A DNA stretch of 64,000 bases from Bradyrhizobium sp. Ghvi (GCF_900115265.1 NZ_FOVU01000002.1:372001-436000); one strand, 5' to 3'; positions 11,999 to 22,165 are shown, counted from the stretch's first letter. Notes: a model not told the origin generated them from the letters alone. Numbers and translations: made by a program.

Positions 11999-12111
11999 TT
12001 CGAGGAAGTCGCTTCGGTTCGTCGTGCTCACTGACATCTTCTGGGTATGACCGGCCGTCGATGCCGGGCTTGTCAGGTCCCGGCATTAGCGAAGACAAGA
12101 TCGTGCGTTAA

Positions 12112-12507
<396 letters not shown>

Positions 12508-12657
12508 GCCGGGTGCTATCCCGCATTTTGCGACACTCTGAAAGAAAAAAGGCTGCTTCGGCGGCCTGATTTCGTTTGTGCGGTTGCGCCAACTCGCCGA
12601 AAGCGAGAACGAATCTGCTCATCTGGAAACCGACCCGCAGAGCCAAAAGGGGTATGC

Positions 12658-14067
12658 ATGAAGACCGCCAAAGACGTCCTGAAATCGATCAAGGACAACG
12701 ACGTCAAATACGTCGACCTGCGCTTCACCGATCCGCGCGGCAAGTGGCAGCACGTGACGTTCGACGTCAGCATGATCGATGAGGACATTTTCGCCGAAGG
12801 AACGATGTTCGACGGCTCCTCGATCGCCGGCTGGAAGGCGATCAACGAGTCCGACATGTGCCTGATGCCCGATCCGGTGACCGCGACGATCGATCCGTTC
12901 TTCGCCGAGACCACCATGGTCATCACCTGCGACGTGCTCGAGCCGACCACTGGCGAGCCCTACAATCGCGACCCCCGCGGCATCGCCAAGAAGGCCGAAG
13001 CCATGGTGAAGTCGATGGGCGTGGGTGACAGCGTGTTCGTCGGCCCCGAAGCCGAGTTCTTCGTGTTCGACGACGTGCGTTATTCGTCCGATCCCTACAA
13101 GACCGGTTTCCGGCTCGACTCCTCGGAGCTGCCGATCAACTCCGACACCGAATATGAGGGCGGCAATCTCGGCCACCGCGTCCGCACCAAGAGCGGCTAT
13201 TTCCCCGTTCCCCCGCAGGACTCCGTGCAGGACATGCGCTCCGAGATGCTGGGCGCCATGGCCAAGATGGGCGTCAAGGTCGAGAAGCACCATCACGAAG
13301 TCGCTTCCGCCCAGCATGAACTCGGCATGAAGTTCGACACGCTGACGCTGATGGCCGACCACATGCAGATCTACAAGTACTGCATCCACCAGGTCGCGCA
13401 TATCTACGGCAAGACCGCCACCTTCATGCCGAAGCCGGTCTATGGCGACAACGGCTCGGGCATGCACGTGCACCAGTCGATCTGGAAGGACGGCAAGCCG
13501 GTGTTCGCAGGCAACAAGTACGCCGACCTGTCGGAGACCTGCCTCCATTACATCGGTGGCATCATCAAGCACGCCAAGGCGATCAACGCCTTCACCAACC
13601 CGTCGACCAACTCCTACAAGCGTCTGGTCCCGGGCTATGAGGCCCCCGTGCTGCTCGCCTACTCCGCGCGCAATCGTTCGGCCTCCTGCCGCATCCCCTA
13701 CACCGCTTCGCCGAAGGCCAAGCGTGTCGAGGTGCGCTTCCCCGATCCGATGGCCAATCCCTATCTTGGCTTCGCCGCGATGCTGATGGCGGGCCTCGAC
13801 GGCATCAAGAACAAGATCGATCCGGGTCCGGCGATGGACAAGGACCTCTACGACCTTCCGAAGGAAGAGCTGAAGCAGATCCCGACCGTCTGCGGCTCGC
13901 TCCGCGAGGCGCTGGAAAACCTCGACAAGGACCGCGGCTTCCTCAAGAACGGCGGCGTGTTCGACGACGACTTCATCGACGCTTACATCGAGCTGAAGAT
14001 GACCGAAGTCGCCCGCTTCGAGATGACCCCGCACCCGGTCGAGTTCGAGATGTACTATTCGGGCTAA
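12658..14067 (+). CDS. glnA: Glutamine synthetase, type I
   Basis: 469 residues, full length for a dodecameric GSI-beta. It joins ammonia to glutamate using ATP in the cytoplasm and is the entry point of nitrogen assimilation. Signatures are FDGSSIAGW at 51-59, the metal-binding EAEFF at 131-135, the ATP/glutamate site [14 protein letters not shown] (261-274), and the adenylylation tyrosine Tyr398 in MDKDLYDL, which makes activity switchable by GlnE under P-II control. The start ATG at 12658 has AAAGGGG just before it. Second gene of glnB-glnA, ended by the terminator at 14094. Confidence 0.98.
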   Translation: MKTAKDVLKSIKDNDVKYVDLRFTDPRGKWQHVTFDVSMIDEDIFAEGTMFDGSSIAGWKAINESDMCLMPDPVTATIDPFFAETTMVITCDVLEPTTGEPYNRDPRGIAKKAEAMVKSMGVGDSVFVGPEAEFFVFDDVRYSSDPYKTGFRLDSSELPINSDTEYEGGNLGHRVRTKSGYFPVPPQDSVQDMRSEMLGAMAKMGVKVEKHHHEVASAQHELGMKFDTLTLMADHMQIYKYCIHQVAHIYGKTATFMPKPVYGDNGSGMHVHQSIWKDGKPVFAGNKYADLSETCLHYIGGIIKHAKAINAFTNPSTNSYKRLVPGYEAPVLLAYSARNRSASCRIPYTASPKAKRVEVRFPDPMANPYLGFAAMLMAGLDGIKNKIDPGPAMDKDLYDLPKEELKQIPTVCGSLREALENLDKDRGFLKNGGVFDDDFIDAYIELKMTEVARFEMTPHPVEFEMYYSG

Positions 14068-14093
14068 GCGGCTCGAACCTCATGCGACAAGCA

Positions 14094-14125
14094 AAAGGCG
14101 CTCCGCGAGGGGCGCCTTTCGTTTT
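14094..14125 (+). terminator. Rho-independent terminator of glnA
   Basis: An 8-bp stem AAAGGCGC/GCGCCTTT with a 10-base loop, followed by CGTTTT, 27 bases after the glnA stop. It also faces the convergent slipin gene. Confidence 0.85.
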
Positions 14126-14157
14126 AAATTCGTAGGATCGCCATCCTCCATTCTTCG

Positions 14158-14916
14158 TTACGTCGGCTCACGGCGCGAGATCAAATGATCGAGCAAGCCC
14201 GTCGGCAGCGGGAAGACGACGGTGGACGACCGCTCGCCTGCGATGTCGTGCAAAGCCGCGAAATAACGCAGCTGCATCGCCTGCGGCTCCTGCGCGAGGA
14301 CGCGGCCGGCCTCAACGAGCTTTTCGGCGGCCTGCTGCTCGCCCATCGCGTTGATCACCTTGGCGCGCCGCAAGCGCTCTGCTTCGGCCTGCTTGGCGAT
14401 CGCGCGCACCATGGTTTCGTTAATGTCGATGTCCTTGATCTCGATTCCGGTCACCTTGATGCCCCAGACGTCGGTCTGCTTGTCCAGGATCTCCTGGATG
14501 TCGGCGTTCAGCTTGTCGCGTTCGGCCAGCATCTCGTCGAGATCGTGCTTGCCGAGCACCGAGCGCAGCGTGGTTTGGGCAAGCTGACTGGTCGCGGCCA
14601 TGTAGTCGCCGACCTTGATGATGGCGCGCTCGGGATCGACGATACGGAAATAGAGGACGGCGTTGACCTTGACCGAGACGTTGTCGCGCGAGATCACGTC
14701 CTGTGGCGGCACCACCTGCACCATCACCCTGAGATCGACCTTGACGAGCTGCTGCACCACCGGAACGAGGATGACGAGGCCCGGCCCCTTCACCCCGGTG
14801 AAGCGGCCGAGCGTGAAAACGACGCCGCGCTCGTATTCCCTGAGGATACGAACCGCCTGGGTGAGAAACATGACGACAAGCAGCGCAAGCACCGCATAGA
14901 TCGAATATTCAATCAT
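14158..14916 (-). CDS. Slipin (SPFH / band-7 membrane protein)
   Basis: 252 residues. One N-terminal membrane helix (residues about 4-22, YSIYAVLALLVVMFLTQAV) is followed by the conserved REYERGVVFTLGRF and the SPFH domain with VPPQDVISRDNVSVKVNAV, then a helical oligomerisation tail (AKQAEAERLRRAKVI). Slipins form ring- or raft-like scaffolds in the inner membrane and are cut by the partner NfeD protease in archaeal homologues. The start at 14916 overlaps the nfeD stop by one base (TGATG), so the two genes are coupled, which is the widely conserved nfeD-slipin operon. The longer in-frame extension upstream is nfeD sequence in another frame. Confidence 0.94.
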   Translation of the reverse strand: MIEYSIYAVLALLVVMFLTQAVRILREYERGVVFTLGRFTGVKGPGLVILVPVVQQLVKVDLRVMVQVVPPQDVISRDNVSVKVNAVLYFRIVDPERAIIKVGDYMAATSQLAQTTLRSVLGKHDLDEMLAERDKLNADIQEILDKQTDVWGIKVTGIEIKDIDINETMVRAIAKQAEAERLRRAKVINAMGEQQAAEKLVEAGRVLAQEPQAMQLRYFAALHDIAGERSSTVVFPLPTGLLDHLISRREPT

Positions 14917-16298
14917 CAGCGTTGTCCTCCCTCGCCGCCGGCCGGGTCCGGACGCCGGACCACCAGCGTCAAATCGACGATGTTGGCGACCTCGACACGC
15001 TCGCCGGGCCTGAAGGTGCCGGCGCCACGCGCCTGCCAGCGTTCGCCGTTCGTAAAGACGTGGCCCTCGGCCTCGTTCCAGTCGAGGACCTCGGCGGACA
15101 GACCGCGCATGGCTTGCGCGCCGACCCGGGCCGGGGCGCTGCGGGCGCGCCGAATCGTGCCGAGCACGACTAGAACAAAGCCGATGAACATCGCTGCGAC
15201 GACGGCGATGACCGACCATGATAGCCGATAGCCTGGCGCCTCGACCCGGACCAGCATGAGCGCTCCCAGAATGAAGGCGACGACGCCGCCAAGACCGACC
15301 ACCACGGTCGGGCTAAAGGCCTCGACGGCGAGAAGCGCGATCCCAACCAGCATCAGGCCGAGACCGGCATAGTTGATCGGCAGCATGTTGAGGGCATAGA
15401 GGCCGACCAACAGGCAGATCGTCCCAACCACTCCCGGCGCGACCGCACCGGGTGACACGAACTCGAAGATGAGCCCGTAAACGCCGACCATCAGGAGAAT
15501 GAAGGCAACGTTGGGATCGGTGATGACAGCCAGAAATCGAGAGATCCATCCGGGGTCGACGGCTTCGGCCACGACGTTCTGCGTCGCAAGCCGCTGTGCC
15601 TTGCCGCCTGCGACCTCGACCACGTGACCATCGATCTGTCTGAGCAATTCAGCCTGATCGCGCGCGACGAGATCGATGACCTTTTCCTGCAACGCGCCGT
15701 TGGCCGAGAGCGTGGCGGCTTCACGGACCGCTTTCTCGGCCCAATCGGCGTTGCGATTGCGCAACTCGGCGAGGCTGCGGATGAAAGCGACGGCATCGTT
15801 CGTCACCTTTGCCGTCATCGGGTCCTTCGACTCGGCCGTCTTGTCCTTGCTATCCTTGTCGGGTGTGCCGCTCGGCAAGCCCGGGAGCGGACCGCCAATC
15901 TGCACCGGTGTCGCGGCACCGATATTGGTGCCGGGCGCCATCGCCGCGATGTGGGTTGCATAGAGGATGTAGGTTCCCGCGCTCGCCGCATGAGCGCCCG
16001 AGGGCGCGACGTATCCCACGACCGGAACGGACGAGCCAAGCACATCCGCGATGATCTCCCGCATGCTTGAGTTGAGTCCGCCCGGCGTGTTCATTTTCAG
16101 AATCACGACCTCGGCGCGACGCGCCGCTGCCGTAGTCAAGGCCTCCTTCACATAGCTCGCCGACGCAGGCCCGATGGCTCCGTCGATCGTGACGATGAGT
16201 GCAAGACGGCTGCTCTCCTCCGCCGCACTGGGAAGGAGGCAGAGAGCGAGAGCGACGACGCCGACCGCCGCTATGAGGGCCGCCTTCATGATCTGCAC
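14916..16298 (-). CDS. NfeD-family membrane-bound ClpP-class serine protease
   Basis: About 460 residues, the long form of NfeD. An N-terminal signal/membrane helix is followed by a periplasmic ClpP-like protease domain with nucleophile Ser106 (HAASAGTY) and probable base Lys164 (TAKVTND). Next come four to five membrane helices (FILLMVGVYGLIFEFVSPG onward) and a C-terminal OB-fold NfeD domain (MRGLSAEVLDWNEAEGHVF). In the Pyrococcus homologue the protease cleaves the C-terminus of its slipin partner. A GTG at 16298 with GGGAG eight bases upstream is the best start; ATG at 16289 is the alternative. Translationally coupled to the slipin gene. Confidence 0.93.
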   Translation of the reverse strand: MQIMKAALIAAVGVVALALCLLPSAAEESSRLALIVTIDGAIGPASASYVKEALTTAAARRAEVVILKMNTPGGLNSSMREIIADVLGSSVPVVGYVAPSGAHAASAGTYILYATHIAAMAPGTNIGAATPVQIGGPLPGLPSGTPDKDSKDKTAESKDPMTAKVTNDAVAFIRSLAELRNRNADWAEKAVREAATLSANGALQEKVIDLVARDQAELLRQIDGHVVEVAGGKAQRLATQNVVAEAVDPGWISRFLAVITDPNVAFILLMVGVYGLIFEFVSPGAVAPGVVGTICLLVGLYALNMLPINYAGLGLMLVGIALLAVEAFSPTVVVGLGGVVAFILGALMLVRVEAPGYRLSWSVIAVVAAMFIGFVLVVLGTIRRARSAPARVGAQAMRGLSAEVLDWNEAEGHVFTNGERWQARGAGTFRPGERVEVANIVDLTLVVRRPDPAGGEGGQR

Positions 16299-16658
16299 GG
16301 CAAGGGCTCCCTTGCCTGAGATGTGGTGGTCGTCTCCCAAACCTCAAGCGAGGCACGTCGACGACATTTGCGATTGTGCGATGCAATGGACGGGAGCGAA
16401 GCTTCAGCAGCCGGTCATGTGCTGTTCGGGCCGAGCGGCCTCAACAGGACGCATCGGGAAAAGGCGCTCCGAAAGGAGTGGCTTTCACTTTCAGAGAGCG
16501 CTGGCCTCGCCGGCTAAAGTACGCCACTGGTCCAGTTACGTTCCGCGTCTGACTCCATTTCGTTCTCAAAGAACGAATCGGAATCGTAAAAATCGAAACT
16601 CAGCAATTCCTACCGATTGATTTATTTCGCTGGAGATACCGCGAGCACAGTTCGGCGC
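16299..16658. other. Intergenic region with a 19-bp palindrome
   Basis: 360 bases upstream of nfeD with no convincing gene. At 16559-16577 there is a near-contiguous inverted repeat, TTCGTTCT-CAA-AGAACGAA, with 8-bp arms and a 3-base centre. This is the geometry of a dimeric repressor site. Nothing links it to a specific regulator. Confidence 0.5.
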
Positions 16659-17273
16659 TCACTTACTCGCCGGAAAATTCACCCCGATCTCCGCCACGAC
16701 CGGCGCCCATTTCACCAGCGTCGCATTGTCGGAGGCGACGTTCACGCGGTCGCCCAGCAGCGACTTCGGCGCGGCGGACTTCCTGTCGAAGCGGATCGTC
16801 ACGGTGCAGCCGCCCTGCATCGGGTGGCCGAGCGTGCCGCCCTTCCAGTCGGTGACGAAGCCGCCATAGTCCCATTCGAAGCCGGCCACCATGAACGGTT
16901 TGCCGTTGGCCTTTTGTACGTCGGCGAGGCTTGATCCGATACTGATGCCATTGACGTTCCATTTGCTCATCTTGGCGCCGTCGCGCAGCGTCACGCCAGA
17001 GACGCGCTTCGATTTGTCTTCCGCAATGGCGACCTCGAGCCGCCGGTCGTTGGCGTTCGGAAATAACACGACGCCCTCGTAGGTCTCACCTTCCGCGCCC
17101 GAAAGCTCCTGCACAGCTGCTTCCTTCCCGTACCGCTGCTTCAGGGTCCGCTCCGTATCATCAGATGACACCGGCGAGGCGCAGGTGATCGCGCCTTCCT
17201 GCGGCGGGGTGGTCTGGGCGAATGCGGGAGACGCGAACAGGACAAGAGCCGCGAGGGCGACGCTGCGAGACAT
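16659..17273 (-). CDS. Secreted protein of unknown function
   Basis: 204 residues. A clear Sec signal peptide (MSRSVALAALVLFASPAFAQ, cleavage after AFA) predicts a periplasmic protein of about 185 residues. The mature part is polar, with repeated GxxxxSSLADVQKANGKPF-like turns and a single Cys pair (C30 region and GGCTV). No family was recognised with certainty; similar proteins are annotated as hypothetical in Bradyrhizobium. It is flanked by the amidotransferase gene on the same strand 99 bases upstream and is probably transcribed separately. Confidence 0.8.
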   Translation of the reverse strand: MSRSVALAALVLFASPAFAQTTPPQEGAITCASPVSSDDTERTLKQRYGKEAAVQELSGAEGETYEGVVLFPNANDRRLEVAIAEDKSKRVSGVTLRDGAKMSKWNVNGISIGSSLADVQKANGKPFMVAGFEWDYGGFVTDWKGGTLGHPMQGGCTVTIRFDRKSAAPKSLLGDRVNVASDNATLVKWAPVVAEIGVNFPASK

Positions 17274-17372
17274 CGAGTTGATTCCAAACCGGACGATTCA
17301 GTCTGGAGCCTAACGCGCGACGTCCGCTCGGCACAATTCCCCGACGATGAGGTCAGAGCGACGAGGCTTGGC

Positions 17373-18146
17373 CTACGCCGCCGCCTTCTGCTTCGCCACC
17401 ATCGCCGCGCCAAAAGCCTCGAACAGCTTGCGATTGATCGGATTGCGCTGGGGATCATATTCGGCGTGCCATTGCACACCGAGCGCGAAAGTCGGCGCCT
17501 CCGCGATGCGGATCGCCTCGATGGTACCGTCCTCGGCTACGCCTTCGATCAGCACGCGCTTGCCGGGATCGAGAATGCCCTGCCCGTGCAGTGAATTGAC
17601 CCGGATTTTCTCGCAGCCAAGCAGCTTGGCAAACGCGCCGCCCGGCGTGAGGTCGACGTCATGACGGTCGGCGAACACGACGGTCGGGTCGGGATGGATC
17701 TCGCCATTCTCGAGTCTCGGCATGCGGTGGTTCATGCGGCCAGGGATTTCGCGGATCTCGGGGTGCAGCGATCCGCCGAACGCGACGTTCATCTCCTGCA
17801 GCCCCCGGCAGATGCCGAACAGCGGAATGCCGCGAGACACGCAGGCGACCGAAAGCGCCAGCGCGACCTCGTCGCGGTGGATGTCGTAAGGCTCGTGCTT
17901 CTCGCAGGGATCGACGTTGAAGCGGGTCGGATGCACGTTGGCCCGGGCCCCCGTAAGCACGATGCCGTCGACCGTATCGAGCAGTGCGGTGATGTCGGTG
18001 ATATCAGGCGAGCCCGCGAACATCAGCGGCAGGCCGCCGGAGACCTCAGCCACGGCGCGCAAATTGCGCTCGCCGACCATCTGGACCTGAAATCGATTTT
18101 CGACGCGATGGGCGTTCCCGATCACGCCGACGACCGGCTTTCTCAT
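17373..18146 (-). CDS. Gamma-glutamyl-gamma-aminobutyrate hydrolase family protein (class I amidotransferase)
   Basis: 257 residues of the peptidase C26 family. Such enzymes cut gamma-glutamyl bonds, for example in the putrescine pathway (PuuD). The nucleophile is Cys113 in FGICRGLQEMN, and the His-Glu pair is H227-E229 in GVQWHAEY. The substrate-loop GIVLTGARANVHP and the motif NSLHGQG are family-typical. The start at 18146 (MRKPVVGVIGNAHR) was preferred because the in-frame stretch upstream has no family similarity. No puu genes are nearby, so the true substrate is open. Confidence 0.9.
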   Translation of the reverse strand: MRKPVVGVIGNAHRVENRFQVQMVGERNLRAVAEVSGGLPLMFAGSPDITDITALLDTVDGIVLTGARANVHPTRFNVDPCEKHEPYDIHRDEVALALSVACVSRGIPLFGICRGLQEMNVAFGGSLHPEIREIPGRMNHRMPRLENGEIHPDPTVVFADRHDVDLTPGGAFAKLLGCEKIRVNSLHGQGILDPGKRVLIEGVAEDGTIEAIRIAEAPTFALGVQWHAEYDPQRNPINRKLFEAFGAAMVAKQKAAA

Positions 18147-18388
18147 CTCCCGTTCCGACCTCCCGCAAGAAGATTCTCCAAAGATGCCCCTCGGATGGAA
18201 CAAATTCAACAGTGGGGATCGCGGGACGGCAATGCTATTTTTGCGCAAATCCTCTTCTAAGGCCCCGCGCGCCGGCAGCCTTGACCTCAGGCGGCCGCGA
18301 GCGCCTCAATCTGGCGCACGGCCCCGGCTTGATCCCCCGTCCGATTTCACGAAAGAGTGCGTCCGGCCCGCGCCGAAAAGGACAAGAT

Positions 18389-19537
18389 GTGACCGCCTCC
18401 AGAGATGAACAGCCCCAGACCCGCTCCGATCTGGCTCGAGACGTGGCTTGGGCCATTGCCGTTGGTGGCATCGCCGTCGTGCTCTTCACCGCGGCACTGG
18501 TCTTCACCTGGTACTTTGCCGCCACCCTGCTCCTGATCTTCACGGGTATGCTGCTCGGCCTCGGGCTCAACGCGCTGACTGCCGCGCTGGGTCGCCATGT
18601 CCGGCTGCCGCATGCCCTGCGGCTCGCGATCGTCTGCGCCGTGCTTGCCGTGCTGCTTGCAGGAGCGGCCTATCTCGGCGGCGCGACGATAGCCGAGCAG
18701 GCCTCGCTGCTCAGCAACACCATCAAGTCGCAGATCGGCAATGTGAAGTCCTTCCTGGATAACCACGGGATCGACACCAGCTTCTTCGATTTTGGCAACG
18801 GTGCATCTGACGCCACGGCCAATCCGCCGTCGGCCGCAACGCCTTCGCCCGCAACGCCCCCGCGCGGTCCCTTGCCCGGCGCTGGCGCGCTGGCCTCCAG
18901 CGGAGGAGCGATCGTGAGCCAGACTTTCAAGCTGCTGCTCGGCACCATCCACGGCGTGGGAAATATCTTCATCGTTCTGTTTTTGGGCCTGTCCTTTGCC
19001 GCGCAGCCCAGCGTCTATCACGATGGCCTGTTGTTTCTCGCGCCAGCGAAGCATCGCCTCCGCGCGACCCTGATCATCGACCGTATCGGCGAGACGCTGG
19101 AGCGCTGGCTGATCGCGCAGATCATCGTCATGCTCGCGGTCGGCGTCGTCACCTGGATCGGGCTTGCGATCATCGGCATCCCCGGCTCGTTCATCCTGGG
19201 GATCCAGGCCGGCCTGCTCGCCTTCATCCCGACCGTCGGCGCCATCATCGCCGGCGTCGTCGTGGTGTTGGCGAGCCTCGCCTCGGGCTGGATCCCGGCG
19301 CTATCGGCGCTGATCCTGTTCCTCGGCGTGCACGCAATGGAGAGCTACGTGCTGACGCCGCTGCTCCAGCGCCAGGCGCTGGATATCCCGCCGGCCACGC
19401 TGTTCGCGTTTCAGATCCTGCTCGGAGTCGTTTTCGGCATCTGGGGCCTGGCGCTGGCGCTGCCACTCGTCGCCATCGCCAAAGTCATGATCGATCATTT
19501 CAAGACGTATGAGGCGCCCCTCGGGAAGGCGGCCTGA
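18389..19537 (+). CDS. AI-2E family (PerM-like) membrane permease
   Basis: 382 residues. The GTG at 18389 is chosen because AAAGGA lies six bases upstream; the longer frame begins in non-coding sequence. It has the family layout: two N-terminal helices with the RxxxDVAWAIAVGGIAVVLF start, a helix pair near VRLPHALRLAIVCAVLAVLLAG, a soluble loop with a Pro/Ala-rich insertion (about 145-170), and a C-terminal five-helix block with the signature GIPGSFILGIQAGLLAFIPTVGAII. Members export small molecules or act as Na+/H+ antiporters; the original AI-2 role does not generalise. Convergent with the next gene. Confidence 0.92.
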   Translation: MTASRDEQPQTRSDLARDVAWAIAVGGIAVVLFTAALVFTWYFAATLLLIFTGMLLGLGLNALTAALGRHVRLPHALRLAIVCAVLAVLLAGAAYLGGATIAEQASLLSNTIKSQIGNVKSFLDNHGIDTSFFDFGNGASDATANPPSAATPSPATPPRGPLPGAGALASSGGAIVSQTFKLLLGTIHGVGNIFIVLFLGLSFAAQPSVYHDGLLFLAPAKHRLRATLIIDRIGETLERWLIAQIIVMLAVGVVTWIGLAIIGIPGSFILGIQAGLLAFIPTVGAIIAGVVVVLASLASGWIPALSALILFLGVHAMESYVLTPLLQRQALDIPPATLFAFQILLGVVFGIWGLALALPLVAIAKVMIDHFKTYEAPLGKAA

Positions 19538-19542
19538 CCGGA

Positions 19543-19839
19543 TCAGGTCGTCAGCACGGTCTCGGTGTGCTCGACCTCCGGAGGCGCGGCAAAATACTGG
19601 CCGACAAGCCCGCGCCACTCGGTGAAATTCTCCGAGCCGCGGAAATCGACCGTGTGGTTCTCCAGTGTCGCCCATTTCACCATCAGCCGGTAGCGCTGCG
19701 GCTTCTCGATGGACTTGTGCAGCTCGAAACCGTGAAAGCCCTTGGAGCGGCCGAAGGCCGCCTTGGCCTTGGCGACGGCAGCCTCAAAGTCATTCTCGCT
19801 GCCCGGCTTGATGTCAATTTGTGCGATCTCGGTGATCAT
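19543..19839 (-). CDS. Antibiotic biosynthesis monooxygenase (ABM) domain protein
   Basis: 98 residues, a single dimeric ferredoxin-like ABM domain starting MITEIAQIDIKPGSENDFE. It includes the family motif FHGFELHKSIEKPQRYRLMVKW and a terminal ENHTVDFRGSENFTEWR segment. Family members include cofactor-free quinone-forming oxygenases (YgiN) and heme-degrading proteins; nothing here decides between them. The position between the permease and a small membrane protein gives no pathway clue. Confidence 0.88.
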   Translation of the reverse strand: MITEIAQIDIKPGSENDFEAAVAKAKAAFGRSKGFHGFELHKSIEKPQRYRLMVKWATLENHTVDFRGSENFTEWRGLVGQYFAAPPEVEHTETVLTT

Positions 19840-19889
19840 TGGTTTCCACCCTTTGTTTGATGGCCGTGTCTACCGCAGAGCGGCCCAAA

Positions 19890-19912
19890 GAAAAAGGCGC
19901 CGAAACGGCGCC
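19890..19912 (-). terminator. Rho-independent terminator of the small membrane protein gene
   Basis: Stem GGCGCCG/CGGCGCC with an AAA loop, followed on the minus strand by a run of five Ts (plus strand A-run at 19891-19895). It lies just downstream of the stop at 19938. Confidence 0.8.
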
Positions 19913-19937
19913 CTGCCCGGCCGAAAGTGCCGCGCTC

Positions 19938-20174
19938 TCAGGCGAACAGCAGCACGGTGCCCGCGACGACGAGCCCGCAACCGACAAACAACGCGATCGG
20001 CCAATAGCTGCGGCTCTTGATGTAGCGCCCCTGAGCGCGGCGCTCGGCAATGAGCGCCGTCTCGTACTCGTCCGCGGTCGAGAACAGGCAGGCGAAGCCA
20101 CCGCGCGCCGAAGCGGCGTGCGCTTCGAGCGACATCAGGGCAGCCTGCGGGTTCTGTCGACGGATCGATTCCAT
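19938..20174 (-). CDS. Small single-pass membrane protein
   Basis: 78 residues. A soluble basic N-terminal half (MESIRRQNPQAALMSLEAH) is followed by ADEYETALIAERRAQGRYIKS and one C-terminal membrane helix (SYWPIALFVGCGLVVAGTVLLF). No family was recognised. It is followed by a clean terminator, which supports a real transcript. It lies next to the diguanylate cyclase gene on the same strand, 56 bases apart. Confidence 0.7.
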   Translation of the reverse strand: MESIRRQNPQAALMSLEAHAASARGGFACLFSTADEYETALIAERRAQGRYIKSRSYWPIALFVGCGLVVAGTVLLFA

Positions 20175-20230
20175 AACCGCGATGGTAGGAACCGAATGGT
20201 AAACAGAAGATTACCGCGACGGCCGTTCGT

Positions 20231-21451
20231 TCAGGCTGTGGCCGGTCGTGTCTTGGAAACACCGATGCGCGCGGCGCTCTGGCGGCGCCAGTTCTCGAGC
20301 GACAGCGGCAGCTCCTCCGCCGCCTCGACGCGGTTACGGCCGCCGCGCTTGGCCTGGTAGAGCGCAGTGTCGGCCGAAGCCAACAACACCTCGAGTTCGG
20401 TGCCCGCCGGACCGCCGGCCACGCCGATGCTGACGGTGGTGTCGACCGGGCCTTCTTCGACCACGACGCCTGAGGTCTCGAAGGCCTCGCGGACGCGTTC
20501 GGCGACCAGCACACCCTCCTCGAGCGCACACGGCAGCAGCGCGGCGAACTCCTCGCCGCCGATGCGGCCCGACAGGTCCGAAATGCGCAAATTGTTGACG
20601 ACGACGGTCGAGAACAGTCTCAGCATCTCGTCGCCGGCGGGATGGCCGAAGCGATCGTTGATCGACTTGAAATGGTCGATGTCGAAGATCATCACGGTGA
20701 CCGGGCGGCCGCCCTTGGCCTCGCGTTCGATCATTCGCGCACAGGCTTCCGAGAAGCCGCGGCGGTTGAGCATGCCGGTCAGTGGATCGGTCGACGCCGC
20801 GGTGCGATGCGCGGTGACGGTGCGCTCGGACACCAGCATGAAGATCACGAACACGGTGCCGACGGCATAGAGCACGAGCTCGACCGCGAACACGGTGACC
20901 CAGACGCTGGTAGCGAAGCCGGCGTCATTTGGGCGCAGGAAGCTGCCGAGCACGATCGGCAGCATCAGCGCGCAGCCGTGCATGACGGGAACGAGAAGGG
21001 CCGGCCAGCGACGTTGCAGGCTCTTGCGCCGTTCGACCCAGAGCTCGCCTGCGGTCAAGGCCGCATAGACCGAGACGATGCCGGCGCCGACGACCATGCG
21101 CAGCATGGAGGCTGCGGGATCGAGCAGCATCACCGTCGCGACCCACGCGATCGCACCGAGCACGAGACCAGGCCAATTCGGCTTGCGGCCATGGAAGACG
21201 CGCGCGGCATTCCACACCATGCCGCAAGCGACGAAGGCGACCGCGTTCAGGGCGAGAGAGAGATACGGGCCGAGCTTGTCGCCGGTTGCCGTCCACACGG
21301 CGACGGAGGCGGCGCCGAGCAGATAGGCCGTACCCCACCATTTCAGCGCGGGGCTGTTCTCCTGCTTGCCGAAAAACACCATCATGGCGCCGAGCAATGC
21401 GGCGACCATGGTGGCGACCAAATAGAGCGTGATGCTATCGAGCGACATCAT
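20231..21451 (-). CDS. Membrane-bound diguanylate cyclase (GGDEF)
   Basis: 406 residues. Six membrane helices fill residues 5-205; no known sensor family was assigned. A C-terminal GGDEF domain follows (about 218-385), starting at STDPLTGMLNRRGF. The catalytic signature is GGEEF at 298-302, a functional variant. The inhibitory I-site RISD (289-292) stands at the right spacing before it, so the enzyme should make cyclic di-GMP and be product-inhibited. There is no EAL domain. c-di-GMP is a known switch for exopolysaccharide production, and an EPS locus lies 7 kb away, but no direct link is visible. The start is an ATG-ATG pair behind AGAGGGGG. Confidence 0.94.
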   Translation of the reverse strand: MMSLDSITLYLVATMVAALLGAMMVFFGKQENSPALKWWGTAYLLGAASVAVWTATGDKLGPYLSLALNAVAFVACGMVWNAARVFHGRKPNWPGLVLGAIAWVATVMLLDPAASMLRMVVGAGIVSVYAALTAGELWVERRKSLQRRWPALLVPVMHGCALMLPIVLGSFLRPNDAGFATSVWVTVFAVELVLYAVGTVFVIFMLVSERTVTAHRTAASTDPLTGMLNRRGFSEACARMIEREAKGGRPVTVMIFDIDHFKSINDRFGHPAGDEMLRLFSTVVVNNLRISDLSGRIGGEEFAALLPCALEEGVLVAERVREAFETSGVVVEEGPVDTTVSIGVAGGPAGTELEVLLASADTALYQAKRGGRNRVEAAEELPLSLENWRRQSAARIGVSKTRPATA

Positions 21452-21608
21452 GTCGGCCCCCTCTTGAACATAGCAGTTACGCGATCGGCCCAGCCGATTT
21501 GCGCGCCCTTCCAGCTACGACGCTATGTCCGCCGAGTTCCATTCAGGTTTTCACGCAAGCCCAAGTTTTCGGGAAACACGCGCGCAATTTGCATACAAAC
21601 GAACAACA

Positions 21609-21636
21609 AAAAAGGCGCTGAAATCAGCGCCTTTTT
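21609..21636 (-). terminator. Rho-independent terminator of rplM-rpsI
   Basis: A perfect 13-bp stem, AAAAAGGCGCTGA/TCAGCGCCTTTTT, with a 2-base centre, 45 bases after the rpsI stop. T-runs on both strands mean it may also stop transcripts from the opposite side. Confidence 0.9.
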
Positions 21637-21680
21637 GCATCTCATTGAGGCCGCTTTCGCGGCGAATGTGACCGAAGCGA

Positions 21681-22163
21681 TTAACGCTTCGAGAACTGGA
21701 AGGACCGGCGGGCCTTGGCCTTGCCGTACTTCTTACGCTCAACCACGCGGGAGTCGCGGGTGAGGAAGCCGCCCTTCTTGAGCACGCTACGCAGCTCCGG
21801 CTCGAAATAGGTCAGAGCCTTGGAGATGCCGTGACGCACGGCGCCAGCCTGGCCGGACAGGCCGCCGCCGGCGACCGTGCAGATCACGTCGTATTGGCCC
21901 GAACGCTGGGCCACGGAGAACGGCTGCTCGATCATCATGCGCAGCACGGGACGGGCGAAATAGACTTCGACCTCGCGCGCGTTGACGGTGACCTTGCCGG
22001 CGCCGGGCTTGATCCAGACGCGGGCGACCGCGTCCTTGCGCTTGCCGGTGGCGTAGGCGCGGTTGAACTTGTCGACCTTCTTCTCGTGCTTGGGCGCATC
22101 GGGCGCCGCGGCAGCGGTCTTGAGCTGCGAGAGCTGGTCGAGCGACTGAATGGATTCGGCCAT
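21681..22163 (-). CDS. rpsI: 30S ribosomal protein S9
   Basis: 160 residues. The S9 core begins at [24 protein letters not shown] and ends with the invariant C-terminal SKR that reaches the P-site tRNA. An N-terminal extension of about 38 residues (rich in Ala, Pro and Lys) is typical of alphaproteobacteria. The gene follows rplM by two bases in the usual L13-S9 operon. Confidence 0.98.
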   Translation of the reverse strand: MAESIQSLDQLSQLKTAAAAPDAPKHEKKVDKFNRAYATGKRKDAVARVWIKPGAGKVTVNAREVEVYFARPVLRMMIEQPFSVAQRSGQYDVICTVAGGGLSGQAGAVRHGISKALTYFEPELRSVLKKGGFLTRDSRVVERKKYGKAKARRSFQFSKR

Positions 22164-22165
22164 GA

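Noticed and set aside
12619..14034. 471-codon frame on the minus strand opposite glnA
   Set aside because: It is the antisense of a certain glnA gene; the product is His/Asp/Val-rich with no family character, a typical mirror frame in GC-rich DNA.
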